The notes below the pieces were generated by a model, which saw only the letters and a program-made list of their open reading frames with translations, was not told the DNA's origin and made no database searches. A stretch of DNA of 47,255 nt, taken from positions 1-47,255 of the forward strand of contig JAKFGP010000026.1 in the NCBI GenBank assembly GCA_021502835.1. Reading direction: 5' to 3'. Positions 9,568 through 18,357 of the stretch are shown one piece after another (position 1 is the first letter of the stretch; every line of letters starts with the position of its first letter). The position numbers were made by a program, and so were the translations under genes. The stretch is from Streptomyces thinghirensis. GTDB taxonomy: Bacteria > Actinomycetota > Actinomycetia > Streptomycetales > Streptomycetaceae.

Positions 9568-10098
9568 ATGAGAGCGACTCTCCACCACGCCCGTCCGCGC
9601 CCGTCCTCGACGTCTGGGTGCGAACTCCAGGTGCCCGGACTGCCGCACCGCCTGGACGACCTCCGTTGCCCTGCGCGCCCGCTACGGCGACCGTCTGGAG
9701 CTGCGGCTGCGGCCTTCCCCTGGAGAAGCACAAGCACTCCTTCGCCGCCGCCCAGGCCTGCCGAAGAGGCCGTCGCCCAGGGCCGGGAGGGTGACCGTAT
9801 GCCGAGGCCGTGCTGGGCCGGGTGGCGGGAGCTGGACCGCAAGGGAGAAACCCTCCTGGTGGAGGTCGCCCGGGAACTGGGACTGGACGCGAGGAGTTCG
9901 ACACCGCGCGCTGATCGACGGCCGGCACATCCTGATCGTCGACGCCGACCAGGCCGGGGGCAAGGCGATCCGGCGTGACCGGCACCCCACGTACGTGATC
10001 GGCGGCGAGCGCGCCTCGACGGCGGCAAGAGCCAGGAGGGGCTGCGCGAGCGCGTCGAGGAGATCGCGGACCGGCTGCTGGCCGAACAGCGGGACTGA
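9568..10098 (+). CDS. DsbA-family thioredoxin-fold protein
   Basis: About 175 residues. Correcting single-base insertions, the N-terminal beta strand is followed by a CPDC active-site motif (TGC CCG GAC TGC at about 9630-9642), then DDLRALRARYGDRLELRLR-like coding, KHKHSFAAAQAC, GRVAELDRKGE-like coding, LLVEVARELGLDA, LIDGRHILIVDADQA and GTPTYVIGGE-like coding, ending RVEEIADRLLAEQRD. The order (CxxC, helical insert, cis-Pro TPTYVI loop) is that of DsbA/FrnE-like oxidoreductases. There is no signal peptide, so it is probably cytoplasmic, perhaps working with mycothiol (inference). ATG at 9568 is preferred over 9560 because the latter meets a stop at once; GGGAG lies 9 bases upstream. At least six frame changes. 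Confidence 0.8.
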
Positions 10099-10139
10099 TC
10101 CGGGCCCCCGGGGCCGCGCCCGTCCCCGCGCCGCGCTGT

Positions 10140-10972
10140 CGCAACGGCGGTTTTTGTAGAAGCTGTACCGCGTCGTCCCGTAGCCGAGCGACTCGTAGAG
10201 GCGCTCGGCACGCGGTGATTCCCCGCGAAGACGTTGAGGCCCGATCGGCGGCCGGCCCGCGGCGTCGCCTGCGCCTCGGCCAGCAGCATCAGCGTGCGGC
10301 CCGTGTCCCCGGCCCCGGTGGGCCGCGTCGACTCGACGTCGAAGACGAAGGCCCGGCCCTCGTACAGCGCCAGCCACAGGAGCGCCGACCCGCGTTCCCT
10401 CGTGCTCCAAGGACGCTGAACAGCATGTTCTCCGTGCCCAACCCCTGCGGCAGCTTAGCGCGTCTCGTGATCGCTGCGCTCTATAGCGAGGCTTCCCCCT
10501 CGGGCATCCCCCGCTCGATCCAGGTCCGGGCGTACTGCTCCGACTCGTAGGCCTGCCAGACGTCGAACTCGTCCCGTGTCATGGGCCGCGCTCGGCTGCC
10601 CGCGGGCAGGGCGGGCGGGGGTGTCGCCGAGTTGCTTGGTCATGCGCGGGTGCGCAGGACGTACCCGAGCGCGGCGGTGAGCCGCAGACCCGCCACGGCG
10701 TCGGGACCGACGGTCGCCTCGATCTGCCCGCAGCCCCAGCCCCGCGCGATCTCCTCGGCCGCGAGGGCGGCCACCGTGCCCCGGCCGCGCCGGCGGTCCG
10801 GCTCGTCGATGCGCAGCTTGTGGATCACGGCCACCGGGTCGCCGAAGGCCTTCGACGTGCCGAGGTGTATCGCGCCGACGGGACGACTGTTCACGCACAC
10901 CTGGTAGTGGCGGGAACGCGTTCCGTCGGCGGCGCGCTGAAGCGGCTCGGTCGGCCGCAGGGTGGTGGTCAT
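10140..10972 (-). CDS. Tandem GNAT-fold acetyltransferase
   Basis: Acetyl-CoA-dependent N-acyltransferase family. The first half reads RHYQVCVNSRPVGAIHLGTS, VAVIHKLRIDEPDRRRGRGT and ARGWGCGQIEATVG, a GNAT domain with a modified acetyl-CoA loop (RRRGRGT). After a frame change near 10645 the second half shows an Arg/Glu-rich linker, LAIERSDHETR, ENMLFSVLEHEGTRVGA, FVFDVES, then NVFAGNHRAERLYESLGYGT, and ends RYSFYKNRR. The complete motif A plus the NxxAxxLYExxGY motif in the second half suggests that it is catalytic. Start ATG at 10972 (GTG at 10975 is possible). The stop is probably TGA just after NRR, now disrupted by one base. Convergent with the DsbA-like gene. Substrate unknown. Confidence 0.65.
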
Positions 10973-11023
10973 CACGGGTGTTCTACCCGCCGGGGGTGCG
11001 AGAGTGCAGCCGAATATCCGCGC

Positions 11024-11842
11024 TTACGGGTCCAGGTCGTCCCCGGACCGCTCCTCGAAGATCCGCATGGCCTTCGCGGTCACCGGTCCCGGGGCGCCCG
11101 GCAGTTCGCGGTCGTCGACGCGGTGCACGGCCTGCACGTCCGCAACGTGGAGGTCAGGAAGACCTCGTCGGCGCGGGCCAGGACGTCCAGCGGCAGATCG
11201 GTCTCGCGGGCGCCGGTCCACTCGACGGCCAGGGCGCGGGTGATTCCGGCGAGGCAGCCGGAGGCGACCGGCGGGGTGTGGATCTCGCCGTCGAGGACGA
11301 CGAAGACGTTCGACCCCGTGCCCTCGCAAGTGCCCCACCGTGTTGCCGAACAGCGCCTCCGAGGCGCCCCGTTCGCGGGCGCGGGCGGGGGCGACGACGT
11401 TCTCGGCGTAGGAGGTGGTCTTCAGGCCGGTGAGCGCGCCGCGCTCATTGCGGGTCCAGGGGACCGTGATGACGGCCGTGGAGTCGGGGCGGCGGCCGGT
11501 CTCGCCGAGGGCGACGACGAGGGTCGGGCCGTGCTCGCCGCGGTCGGAGCCGAGCGGGCCGTGGCCGCCGGTGTAGGTGACGCGCAGCCGGCCCAGCGGC
11601 ATGGGGTTGGCCTCGATGACGGCGGCGCAGGCGCGGCGCACCTCGTCGAGGTCGGGGTCGGGCAGCCCCAGGCCGCGCGCCGAACGGGTCAGCCGGTCGA
11701 GGTGCCGGGTCAGCGCGAACGGCTTGCCGGCCACCGCCTTCACCGTCTCGAAGATGCCGTCGCCCACCGTCAGTCCGTGGTCGAGCACGGAGACGCGGGC
11801 GGACTCGATGTCCTGCAGCCCGCCGTCGAGCCAGATCTTCAC
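11024..11842 (-). CDS. pabC: Class IV aminotransferase / 4-amino-4-deoxychorismate lyase
   Basis: Would release pyruvate from aminodeoxychorismate to give p-aminobenzoate for folate. Starts GTG KIWLDGGLQD, then ARVSVLDHGLTVGDGIFETV (the class IV signature around the PLP pocket), FALTRHLDRLTRSARGLGL, RLRVTYTGGHGPLGSDRG, GLKTTSYAENVV (PLP lysine in LKTTSY) and ASEALFGNT. After one frame change near 11330 it continues with EIHTPPVASGCLAGITR-like coding and TAKAMRIFEERSGDDLDP. About 272 residues, full length. The stop TAA is at 11024-11026. The GTG start lies 1 base beyond the stop of the upstream chorismate-binding gene (TGACGTG). This pairing makes PabC more likely than a branched-chain or D-amino-acid transaminase. 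Confidence 0.82.
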   Translation of the reverse strand: MKIWLDGGLQDIESARVSVLDHGLTVGDGIFETVKAVAGKPFALTRHLDRLTRSARGLGLPDPDLDEVRRACAAVIEANPMPLGRLRVTYTGGHGPLGSDRGEHGPTLVVALGETGRRPDSTAVITVPWTRNERGALTGLKTTSYAENVVAPARARERGASEALFGNTVGHLRGHGVERLRRPRRRDPHPAGRLRLPRRNHPRPGRRVDRRPRDRSAAGRPGPRRRGLPDLHVADVQAVHRVDDRELPGAPGPVTAKAMRIFEERSGDDLDP

Positions 11843-11843
11843 G

Positions 11844-12895
11844 TCAGTAGCGCCTCTCCGCTTCCGTTCACCTCGTACGCACCCGACGCTACCGCGAGCA
11901 GCCGGGACGCCAATGAGTTCGGTCTCCCGCCACTCCCCCTCGGGATCGGAGCCCCAGGTGATGCCGGCGCCGGTGCCGAAGCGCAGCATGTCCGCCGGCT
12001 CGGTCGATCCAGAAGGTGCGGATGCCGACGGCCAGCTCGCCGGTCCCCCGGTCGGCGTCGACTTCCGATGCCCCCGCAGTACGGGCCCCGGGGCGCGGTC
12101 TCCAGCGCGTCGATGATCCGCAGGGCGCTCGACTTGGGCGCGCCGGTGACGGACCCGGGCGGGAAGGCCGCGTCGAGCAGCTCCGGCCAGCCGGCGCCCG
12201 CGCGCAGCTCACCGCGTACCGACGAGACCAGGTGCACGAGCCCCGGGTGCTTCTCGACCGCGCACAGGTCGGGCACCGTCACGGTGCCCGTGGCGCAGAC
12301 CCGCCCGATGTCGTTGCGGACCAGGTCCACGATCATCACGTTCTCGGCGTAGTCCTTCTCCAGCAGGTCGGCCTCGGTCCGCCCGGTGCCCTTGATCGGC
12401 CCGGACTCGACGACCCGGCCGTCCCGGCGCAGGAACAGCTCGGGCGACGCGGTGGCGATCTCGACGCCGTGCCCGGGCAGCCGGATCGTTCCGGCGTACG
12501 GCGCCGGGTTGCCGCGGGCCAGCAGGGCGGTGAGGGCGTCCACGTCGGCGCCGGGGGCGACGGGCGCCAAGAGCACCCGGCAGAGGTTGGCCTGGTAGAC
12601 CTCGCCGGCGGCTATGTGCTCGCGGATGCCGCCGTACGGCCGCCGTGTGCGCGGTGCGGTCGAGGGAGGACGTCCAGTCACCGACGGCCGGCCCCCGCCA
12701 CTCTCCCGGTACCGGCGCGGGTACCGGGGCGGTCCGTACCTCGGCGAAGCGTGCGCAGGTCAGACGGCCTTCGAAGTCCGCGCAGACGGCCCAGAAACCC
12801 CTCGAGTCGAGGGCGGCGGGGTCGCTCGTGACGTCGAGGAGACCGGTGGCGAGGCGGTCGCCGAAGCGGGCGAGGAGGAGGAGGAGGTCGGGCAC
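11844..12895 (-). CDS. pabB: Chorismate-binding enzyme, aminodeoxychorismate synthase component I-like
   Basis: Converts chorismate with ammonia to aminodeoxychorismate. The short N-terminus (LARFGDRLATGLLDVTSDPA) is followed by the conserved catalytic part: AAGEVYQANLCRVL, ATASPELFLRRDGRVVESGP, IKGTGRTEADLLEKDYAENV, MIVDLVRNDIGRVC, HPGLVHLVSSVRGEL, AAFPPGSVTGAPKSSALRII and GPYCGGIG. These are the chorismate-binding signatures (GPIKGT, PGSVTGAPK). Length is about 350 residues, shorter than typical PabB (about 450), as in single-domain actinobacterial forms. No glutamine amidotransferase subunit is visible here. Start GTG 12895 by fit to the family; stop TGA 11844-11846. Frame breaks near 12635, 12060, 12005 and 11910. 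Confidence 0.82.
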
Positions 12896-13072
12896 GCTGT
12901 CGAGTCTAGGCCGGTGTCCCGGAGGTGACCCGAACCTGTCCTTCCGGGTGCCCTGACCAGGTCCGCGACCGGACGCACCGCAGCACGCTGCACAAACGCG
13001 TTTTGTACTGGCCCCGGAATCCGCTAGAGTTCGCGGCGTCGCCGGGACGCGCAAGCGGGACCGCACCGACAG

Positions 13073-13145
13073 GCGGACGTAGCTCAGTTGGTAGAGCGCA
13101 ACCTTGCCAAGGTTGAGGTCGCGAGTTCGAACCTCGTCGTCCGCT
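13073..13145 (+). tRNA. tRNA-Gly (GCC)
   Basis: Acceptor GCGGACG pairs with CGTCCGC, D-arm GCTC/GAGC, anticodon stem-loop CAACC TTGCCAA GGTTG with anticodon GCC, T-arm CGAGG TTCGAAC type. Complete and intact, 73 bases, discriminator T, no encoded CCA. First gene of a five-tRNA cluster. Confidence 0.95.
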
Positions 13146-13185
13146 CGCAGGAAACAGGGGGGTCTCCCGGGCCCCCTACACTCCT

Positions 13186-13263
13186 GGTGGAGTGGCCGAG
13201 AGGCGAGGCAACGGCCTGCAAAGCCGTCTACACGGGTGTCAGGATCCCGTCTCTCCACCTCCA
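13186..13263 (+). tRNA. tRNA-Cys (GCA) with altered T-loop
   Basis: GGTGGAG acceptor, anticodon stem-loop CGGCC TGCAAAG CCGTC-like with anticodon GCA, and an encoded CCA at 13261-13263. The T-arm reads ACGGG TGTCAGGAT CCCGT: the loop is nine bases instead of the invariant TTCGAAT type. The 3' acceptor side reads CTCTCCACC with two extra bases. The changes are concentrated in 13235-13255 and look like local sequence errors; a functional tRNA would need the normal loop. Confidence 0.85.
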
Positions 13264-13264
13264 A

Positions 13265-13336
13265 GGACGATTAGCTCAGCGGAGAGCGCTTCCCCTGACA
13301 CGGAAGAGGTCACTGGTTCAATCCCAGTATCGTCCA
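13265..13336 (+). tRNA. tRNA-Val (GAC), copy 1
   Basis: Acceptor GGACGAT/ATCGTCC. The anticodon region reads CTTCC CCTGACAC GGAAG, with one extra C; the anticodon is GAC. The D-loop lacks one G compared with copy 3 (AGCGGAGAGC versus AGCGGGAGAGC). Two compensating single-base errors leave the total at 72 bases. Only one base separates it from the CCA of tRNA-Cys. Confidence 0.9.
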
Positions 13337-13387
13337 CTGATCCGCAAGGATCACCGACCCGTACGGATCATCTCCGTATGGATCCCC

Positions 13388-13458
13388 GCGCGATTAGCTC
13401 AGCGGAGAGCGCTTCCCTGACACGGAAGAGGTCACTGGTTCAATCCCAGTATCGCGCA
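13388..13458 (+). tRNA. tRNA-Val (GAC), copy 2 with different acceptor stem
   Basis: The body is identical to the other Val copies, but the acceptor stem is GCGCGAT/ATCGCGC. Both pairs 2-71 and 3-70 differ from copies 1 and 3 and both remain Watson-Crick. One G is missing in the D-loop (71 bases). Anticodon loop CTGACAC gives GAC. Confidence 0.9.
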
Positions 13459-13481
13459 CGCAGTACTCGCACCACTCCCAA

Positions 13482-13553
13482 GGACGATTAGCTCAGCGGG
13501 AGAGCGCTTCCCTGACACGGAAGAGGTCACTGGTTCAATCCCAGTATCGTCCA
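13482..13553 (+). tRNA. tRNA-Val (GAC), copy 3
   Basis: Intact 72-base gene: GGACGAT/ATCGTCC acceptor, D-arm GCTC AGCGGGA GAGC, anticodon stem-loop CTTCC CTGACAC GGAAG, T-arm ACTGG TTCAATC CCAGT, discriminator A. It serves as the reference for judging the indels in copies 1 and 2. Confidence 0.95.
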
Positions 13554-13559
13554 CACACC

Positions 13560-13592
13560 GAAGCCCAGGCCGTTCCGTACGGCCGGGGCTTC
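13560..13592. terminator. Hairpin between tRNA cluster and zinc-ribbon gene
   Basis: GAAGCCC near 13560 pairs with GGGCTTC at 13586-13592, with additional inner pairing GGCCGT/ACGGCC. It lies 7 bases after the last tRNA-Val and 18 bases beyond the stop of the convergent zinc-ribbon gene, so it can serve both sides. Confidence 0.65.
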
Positions 13593-13609
13593 GTCGTGCG
13601 TCCGCTCGC

Positions 13610-13927
13610 TCAGCTGGAGAAGAGCATGCGGCCGAAGCCCTTCTGACGGTGGTGACCGTGGTGGCCGTGGTGGCCGCCGTGCGGGCGGCGCCCCAGGCGG
13701 GGGCCGGAGGAGTCGGGTAGGCCTGCGGAGCGCCGGCCGGGTAGGCCTGCGGGGCGGCGGGCGGGGCCGCCGGCGGCGGGCGGACTGGGACCACTGGGCC
13801 TCCAGGCGGGTCAGCGACTCCAGCTCGCCGTAGTCGAGGAAGATTCCGCGGCAGCCACTGCACTGCTCGATCTGAACGCCGTTGCGGTTGTAGGTGTGCA
13901 TCGGTGCGTGGCGCCAGGGCACTGCAT
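13610..13927 (-). CDS. TFIIB-type zinc-ribbon protein
   Basis: About 100 residues. The N-terminus is MQCPxxHAPMHTYNRNGV followed by IEQCSGCRGIFLDYGELESL, the zf-TFIIB pattern (CPxC ... CxxCxGxFLDxGEL) found in small bacterial zinc-ribbon proteins. The second Cys of the first knuckle is obscured by a frame error near 13912. The rest is a Pro/Ala/Tyr linker (APPAAPQAYP type) and a Gly-His repeat tail read from GGHHGHHGHH-type codons at 13650-13680, ending GRMLFSS. The His-rich tail may bind metal (inference). The function of the family is unknown. ATG at 13927, stop TGA 13610-13612. Confidence 0.72.
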
Positions 13928-14028
13928 GCTCGGCTCAACTCCTCGCCGGTCGGTCCTGCTTCGCGTTTCGCCAGGACAGACTCTGTCCGGCCGCGGGTCG
14001 GTTGCACCCTACTTCGCGAAACTTCGGC

Positions 14029-14992
14029 TCAACCGCGTGGGGCGCGGGGGCCGATCGAGGCCATCCGGGCGCAGGCGTCGACCAGTGACCGTTCCACCTC
14101 GTCCAGGGGCCGGTCCGCCGCGGCCGCCTTGGCGACGGCCCAGGCGGCGGTCTGCGCGGTGAGGGCGCGGGCCGGGACGTCCAGGGCGGGCCAGGGGTCG
14201 CCGTGCGGCGGGACGGCCGGGCCGCCGGCCGCGCGATAGGCGGTCAGGAAGCGGTGCCAGTCGTCGGGCGACAGCAGCCCGCAGGCGTACCAGGCCGCCG
14301 GGCGGGCCAGGTCCCAGGCCGGGACGCCGGTGCCTAGGTCGTCGACGTCTATCAGCAGCCAGGGGCCCTCGGGGCGCGGGGTGGCGTATGAACTGGCCGA
14401 GGTGGAGGTCGCCGTGGCAGAGGGTGTCCGTGTCCGGCATGGCGGACCTCCCCGCCCCGGCCCAGGCGGGGAGGGTGGCCCAGGCGTGCAGCACGGGGGC
14501 GGTGGCGGGGGTGGTGCGGGGCGGCGGTCCGGAGGCGGACGACGGCTTGCGCGGCCTTCGCGGGGCCGCGCATGGGGGGGCACGGCGATGGGGGCCGGAG
14601 TCCGGTGGAGGCGGGCGAGGAGCGGTGGCCGCGGCCTCCCAGGGCGCCCGCGTCCGGGTCCTCCGGGTCCACAGGGGTGCCGTACGGCCAGGACGTGACG
14701 AGCCGACCGTGCAGCGCGACGGGCGTCGGGTCGAGCGGGGGGCAGGAGGATGCCGGGGAGGCGGGCGGCGACGGTGACACGGAGGGCCAGCTCGGCGGGG
14801 TCGGCGTCCGCCGCGTGAGCCTTGGCGACGATGCCGGCGTGCCGGACGACGGTGGCGTCGGGGCGGTCGGCCAGGGGTGGCGCCGGCGGTGCCGGTGAAG
14901 GGGCGCCGCCGCAGGGGCAGTCCGGGGCTCCGGCGTGGGCCCTCTCCCTGACGCGGGCCGTCAGGGCGGGCAAGGAGGTGGTCCGTTGTCAC
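14029..14992 (-). CDS. Aminoglycoside-phosphotransferase-fold (APH) kinase
   Basis: Phosphotransferase family enzyme of about 315-320 residues. N-terminal parts include PDATVVRHAGIVAKAHAAD (the lysine-containing beta strand), LALRVTVAARLPGILLPP and LVTSWPYGTPVDPEDPDAGA. The catalytic loop is DTDTLCHGDLHLGQFIRHP (HGDLHxxQ), followed by LLIDVDDLGTGVPAWDLARP, where the first Asp is the metal ligand. The C-terminus is ERSLVDACARMASIGPRAPR. Family members phosphorylate small molecules or sugars; resistance to an antibiotic should not be assumed. GTG at 14992 fits the family start; TGA at 14029. Frame breaks near 14880, 14740, 14640, 14560, 14480, 14440 and 14385. Confidence 0.75.
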
Positions 14993-15051
14993 GGGCTGAG
15001 AGTACGCAGGCGTGCGCCCGTCCCTCGCCCCTCGCCCCCTGGAGGCAAAGC

Positions 15052-15085
15052 AATGCCGGCGCAGCTCCCCAGCTGCGCCGGCATT
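15052..15085 (-). terminator. Rho-independent terminator of the 89-residue membrane protein gene
   Basis: A 15-bp perfect stem (AATGCCGGCGCAGCT and its complement) with a CCCC loop. The stem begins at the base next to the TAA stop of the minus-strand gene. The + strand carries TTTT at its other end, so it may also act rightward. Confidence 0.85.
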
Positions 15086-15355
15086 TTACCATCCGCCGCA
15101 CCCCCGTCCCCACGGGGTTTCATGGATGGATGTCCCCGCCCGGACCGCTCTTCCGGGCCTGGGGTCGCCGCTCAGCGCCCCCAGCATCACACCCACGGAC
15201 GACGCCTGTGTGGCCACTGTCTCCCACCCGTCGAAGACGAGGAGGAGCAGGACCGCCAGGGGCAGGGCCATGAGCGTCGCCACCGCGGGGTGGCGTCGTC
15301 CCTGACGGCGGCTTCGCCGTGTGCGGACCAGCGTCCGCGGTACCGTCTGGGCCAT
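15086..15355 (-). CDS. Small single-span membrane protein (89 aa)
   Basis: An intact frame from ATG 15355 to TAA 15086 with GAGAGGGACC as ribosome site. MAQTVPRTLVRTRRSRRQGR is strongly basic, then a hydrophobic helix (LMALPLAVLLLLVFDGW at about residues 27-43) is followed by ETVATQASSVGVMLGALSG and a short tail. The basic cytoplasmic N-terminus predicts N-in, C-out topology. I do not recognise a named family. Its intact frame, good ribosome site and abutting terminator make it a real, independently terminated gene. It is divergent from the Ser/Thr kinase gene further right. Confidence 0.65.
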   Translation of the reverse strand: MAQTVPRTLVRTRRSRRQGRRHPAVATLMALPLAVLLLLVFDGWETVATQASSVGVMLGALSGDPRPGRAVRAGTSIHETPWGRGCGGW

Positions 15356-15943
15356 GGTCCCTCTCCTGACCGATTCCGTTGTCTTTGGCAGCGGCGGGCG
15401 TCTGACCTCGGGGGACGAGTGCTGCACCCGCCGCTTGACCTCAAATCGAGGCGTCCGGCGCTCTCGGACGTCATGCCCTCGTACCGATTGCCGGGCCTCC
15501 CGGAGGATGAGCCATGACCAGCGGTGTACTCCCCTGGGTGGAGACCGGGTCCCGGCTCTCGGGGTCTTCCCGGAGGGGGAGCCCGCCGTGCCCCGGTATC
15601 TCCGCGCCGCCAGGTGACTTCGCTCACTTCCGCCAGGCCCGGGCGCACCTCTGTCTCCGCCCCGCGCACGGCCTCGCCCGCCGCCACGCCGCGGGCGGGG
15701 GCGCCTTCCCGCTGGCCTCCACCGCCTCCACCCGCTCCACCTCCCCCGGTCCAATGCCCGCCCGCTGGCGGGGTGATTGGGATCACCGGCAGATCGGTGC
15801 CGAGCCGCTCCCACGTTCCCTGACCGCTCCTCAACTCTCGCACCCGGCACTGACAATCCGTCGTTCCGAGAGGGCGCGGCCTCTGCGCGCGGGCGGCCGT
15901 GGAAACGTAAGCTGTGGCTCGTCACAGGGACCGGGCAGCGGGG
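15356..15943. other. 590-base stretch between divergent genes, no gene supported
   Basis: Open frames here have no family similarity and biased, repeat-like composition (Ser/Arg/Pro). A TTGACC at 15434 could be a -35 element, with no clear -10. It presumably holds the promoters of the small membrane protein gene and of the kinase gene. Confidence 0.4.
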
Positions 15944-17414
15944 ATGAACATGGCGATGATGCGCCCGAGGCGCGAGGACCCGCGCGTCGTCGGCTCGTTC
16001 AGGCTTCACAGGCGGCTCGGCGCGGGTGGAATGGGCGTGGTCTACCTGGGCTCCGACAAGAAGGGGCAGCGGGTCGCGCTCAAGGTCATCCGGCCCGACC
16101 TGGCCGAGGACCAGGAGTTCCGCTCACGGTTCGCCCGTGAGGTCTCGGCGGCCCGGCGCATCCGCGGCGGCTGCACCGCCCGGCTGGTCGCCGCGGACCT
16201 GGAGGCGGACCGGCCGTGGTTCGCCACGCAGTACGTGCCCGGCCCCTCCCTGCACGACAAGGTCGCCGACGGAGGCCCGCTCGGCGCGGCGGACGTCGCC
16301 GCCGTGGGCGCCGCCCTGTCCGAGGGGCTGGTCGCCGTGCACGAGGCCGGGGTGGTGCACCGGGACCTGAAGCCGTCCAACATCCTGCTGTCCCCGAAGG
16401 GGCCGCGGATCATCGACTTCGGCATCGCCTGGGCGACGGGCGCCTCCACGCTCACGCACGTCGGCACGCGGTCGGCTCACCCGGGTTCCTCGCGCCGGAG
16501 CAGGTGCGCGGAGCGGCGGTCACACCGGCCACGGACGTGTTCTCGCTCGGCGCCACACTGGCGTACGCCTCGATGGGCGACTCGCCCTTCGGGCACGGCA
16601 GTTCCGAGGTGATGCTGTACCGCGTGGTGCACGAGGAGGCCCAGCTGCACGGCGTCCCCGACGCCGTCGCCCCGCTGGTACGGGCGTGCCTGGCCAAGGA
16701 CCCCGAGGAGCGCCCCAGCACGCTGCAACTGTCACTGCGGCTCAAGGAGATCGCCGCCCGGGAGGCCCAGGGCCTGGCCGACGTGCGGCCGCCCGCGCCG
16801 CGCAGCGGGAGGCGGACCTGCCCACGGGACGGCTCGCCGACACCTACCCGGAGCGTGCTCAGCGGCGGCCGCAGGGCCGGCCGGGCGCACAGGGGCACGC
16901 CCGCGCCGCGGAGCACGCCGGGGGCCCGGGGCCGGCCACGGCACGCGGTGGCGATCCGTCGCGCGGTGCCGACCCGTCACGCGGCGGCTCACCCTCCCGC
17001 GGCGGCTCGCCGTCCCGCAACGGATCCGCCGCCCGGGGCGGCAGCGCCTCGCGCGGCGGCGGAGCAGGGGCGCGGTCCGGGTCGCGGCCCGCTCCCGCCT
17101 CCCGCAACTCCACCGGCCGGAACTCCTCCGCAACGACAGCGGCGGACGGTCCGCGCCGCGCAGCGGAGCCGGGCGTACGGCACCGAGGACCACGGGAACC
17201 CGTTGGCGACGGCCCGCGAACCCGCGGCTGCTGCGGCAGCGGCTGTTCGTGTTCGTGGTCGTGACGCTGCTGGTCGCGCTGGGCATCGCCGCCGCGCAGG
17301 GCTGCCAGGGGCCGGCGCGGGGGTCTCGGCGACGACCGGGACGGCGTACGGGCGCAGCAGGAGCGGGTGGACGTGCGGAGCCACTCCTCCGGACATCGGG
17401 CACCCGGACTGTAG
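15944..17414 (+). CDS. Membrane-anchored Hanks-type Ser/Thr protein kinase
   Basis: Kinase domain at about residues 15-275: glycine loop RRLGAGGMGVVYLG, lysine VALKVIRPD, catalytic loop GVVHRDLKPSNILL, metal motif RIIDFGIAWA, activation segment GFLAPEQ (next frame) and ATDVFSLGATLAYASMGDSP. Then a long disordered region with repeats of the Arg-Gly-Gly-Ser-Pro-Ser type, then a transmembrane segment (LFVFVVVTLLVALGIAAAQG) and a short external tail. There are no PASTA repeats, so the external sensor is minimal. ATG at 15944 is the furthest of several in-frame ATGs (15950, 15956 and 15959); the true start is uncertain among them. Frame breaks near 16475, 16790, 17150 and 17320; stop TAG 17412-17414. 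It sits alone, divergent from the small membrane protein gene. Confidence 0.88.
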
Positions 17415-17536
17415 ACGGGCGGGGCAGACCGTCGACGTGGACGGGCGGGGGCGGACGGTCGACGACCGTTTGCGGTCCCCGGCCGGGTGGCCGGGTAGTC
17501 GGCGCACAGGCCGGGTGGCCGGTCGGTCTGCCGGTT

Positions 17537-18356
17537 CTACGCCGAGGGCCGGCCCGTCGCCACCGCGTAGAAGGCGACCGCTGCCGCCGCGCCCACGTTG
17601 AGGGAGTCGACGCCGTGGGACATCGGGATGCGGACCCACTCGTCGGAGGCCGCCAGGGCGCGCCGGGAGAGGCCGTCGCCCTCGGCGCCCAGCATGAGTG
17701 CCACCCGGTCCATCCGGTGCGGGGCGACCTCGTCGAGGGCCTTGGCGCGGTCGTCGGGAGTGAGGGCGAGGAGCGTGAAGCCCGCCTCGCGGACCGTCTC
17801 CAGGCCGGTCGGCCAAATGTCGAGGGCGCGCGTACGGCACGCGGAAGACCGCGCCCATCGAGACCTTGACGCTGCGCCGGTACAGGGGTCCGCGCAGTCC
17901 GGGAGAGCAGGACCGCGTCCATGCCGAGGGCGGCAGCGGAGCGGAAGATCGCGCCGATGTTGGTGTGGTCGTTGACCGACTCCATGACGACGACCCGGCG
18001 GGCGGTGGTCAGGAGGTCGGCCGCCGTCGGCAGCGGCTTGCGCTGCATCGAGGCGAGGGCGCCGCGGTGGACGTGGTAGCCGGTGACCTGTTCGGCGAGC
18101 GCCGGGTCGACGACGTACACCGGGGGCGGGGGCCTCGTCGATGATGTCGCGCATGGTGTCGACCCACTTGGCCGAGAGCAGCATCGAGCGCATCGCGTAG
18201 CCCGCTTCGCCGGCCCGCCGGGATGACCTTCTCGCCCTCGGCGATGAACAGGCCCTCGGCGGGTTCGCGCCTGCGGCGCAGTTCGACGTCGGTCAGGCCG
18301 GTGTAGTCGTGCAGGCGCGGGTCGTCGGGGTCGTGGATCGTGATGAGGTCGGCCAT
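17537..18356 (-). CDS. TrmH/SpoU family RNA 2'-O-methyltransferase
   Basis: S-adenosylmethionine-dependent ribose methyltransferase of about 272 residues with a SPOUT knot. N-terminus: MADLITIHDPDDPRLHDYTG, LTDVELRRRREPAEGLFIAE and GEKV. Motif 1 is VVVMESVNDHTNIGAIFRSA with ALGMDAVLLS, motif 2 is RVALMLGAEGDGLSR, and motif 3 is VRIPMSHGVDSLNVGAAAAV. The ATG at 18356 follows the stop of the CysG/CobA-type gene by one base (TGACATG), so the two are co-transcribed. The stop TAG is at 17537-17539. Frame breaks near 18215, 18128, 17900 and 17830. rRNA or tRNA target not determinable. Confidence 0.87.
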
Positions 18357-18357
18357 G

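Noticed and set aside
14029..14992. Calling the APH-fold gene an aminoglycoside resistance gene
   Set aside because: HGDLH and the metal-binding Asp only show the kinase fold. The family is broad in Streptomyces and nothing here indicates the substrate.
15514..16140. Plus-strand frame starting 430 bases before the Ser/Thr kinase
   Set aside because: Biased Ser/Arg/Pro composition, no domain, and it runs into the kinase gene in another frame.
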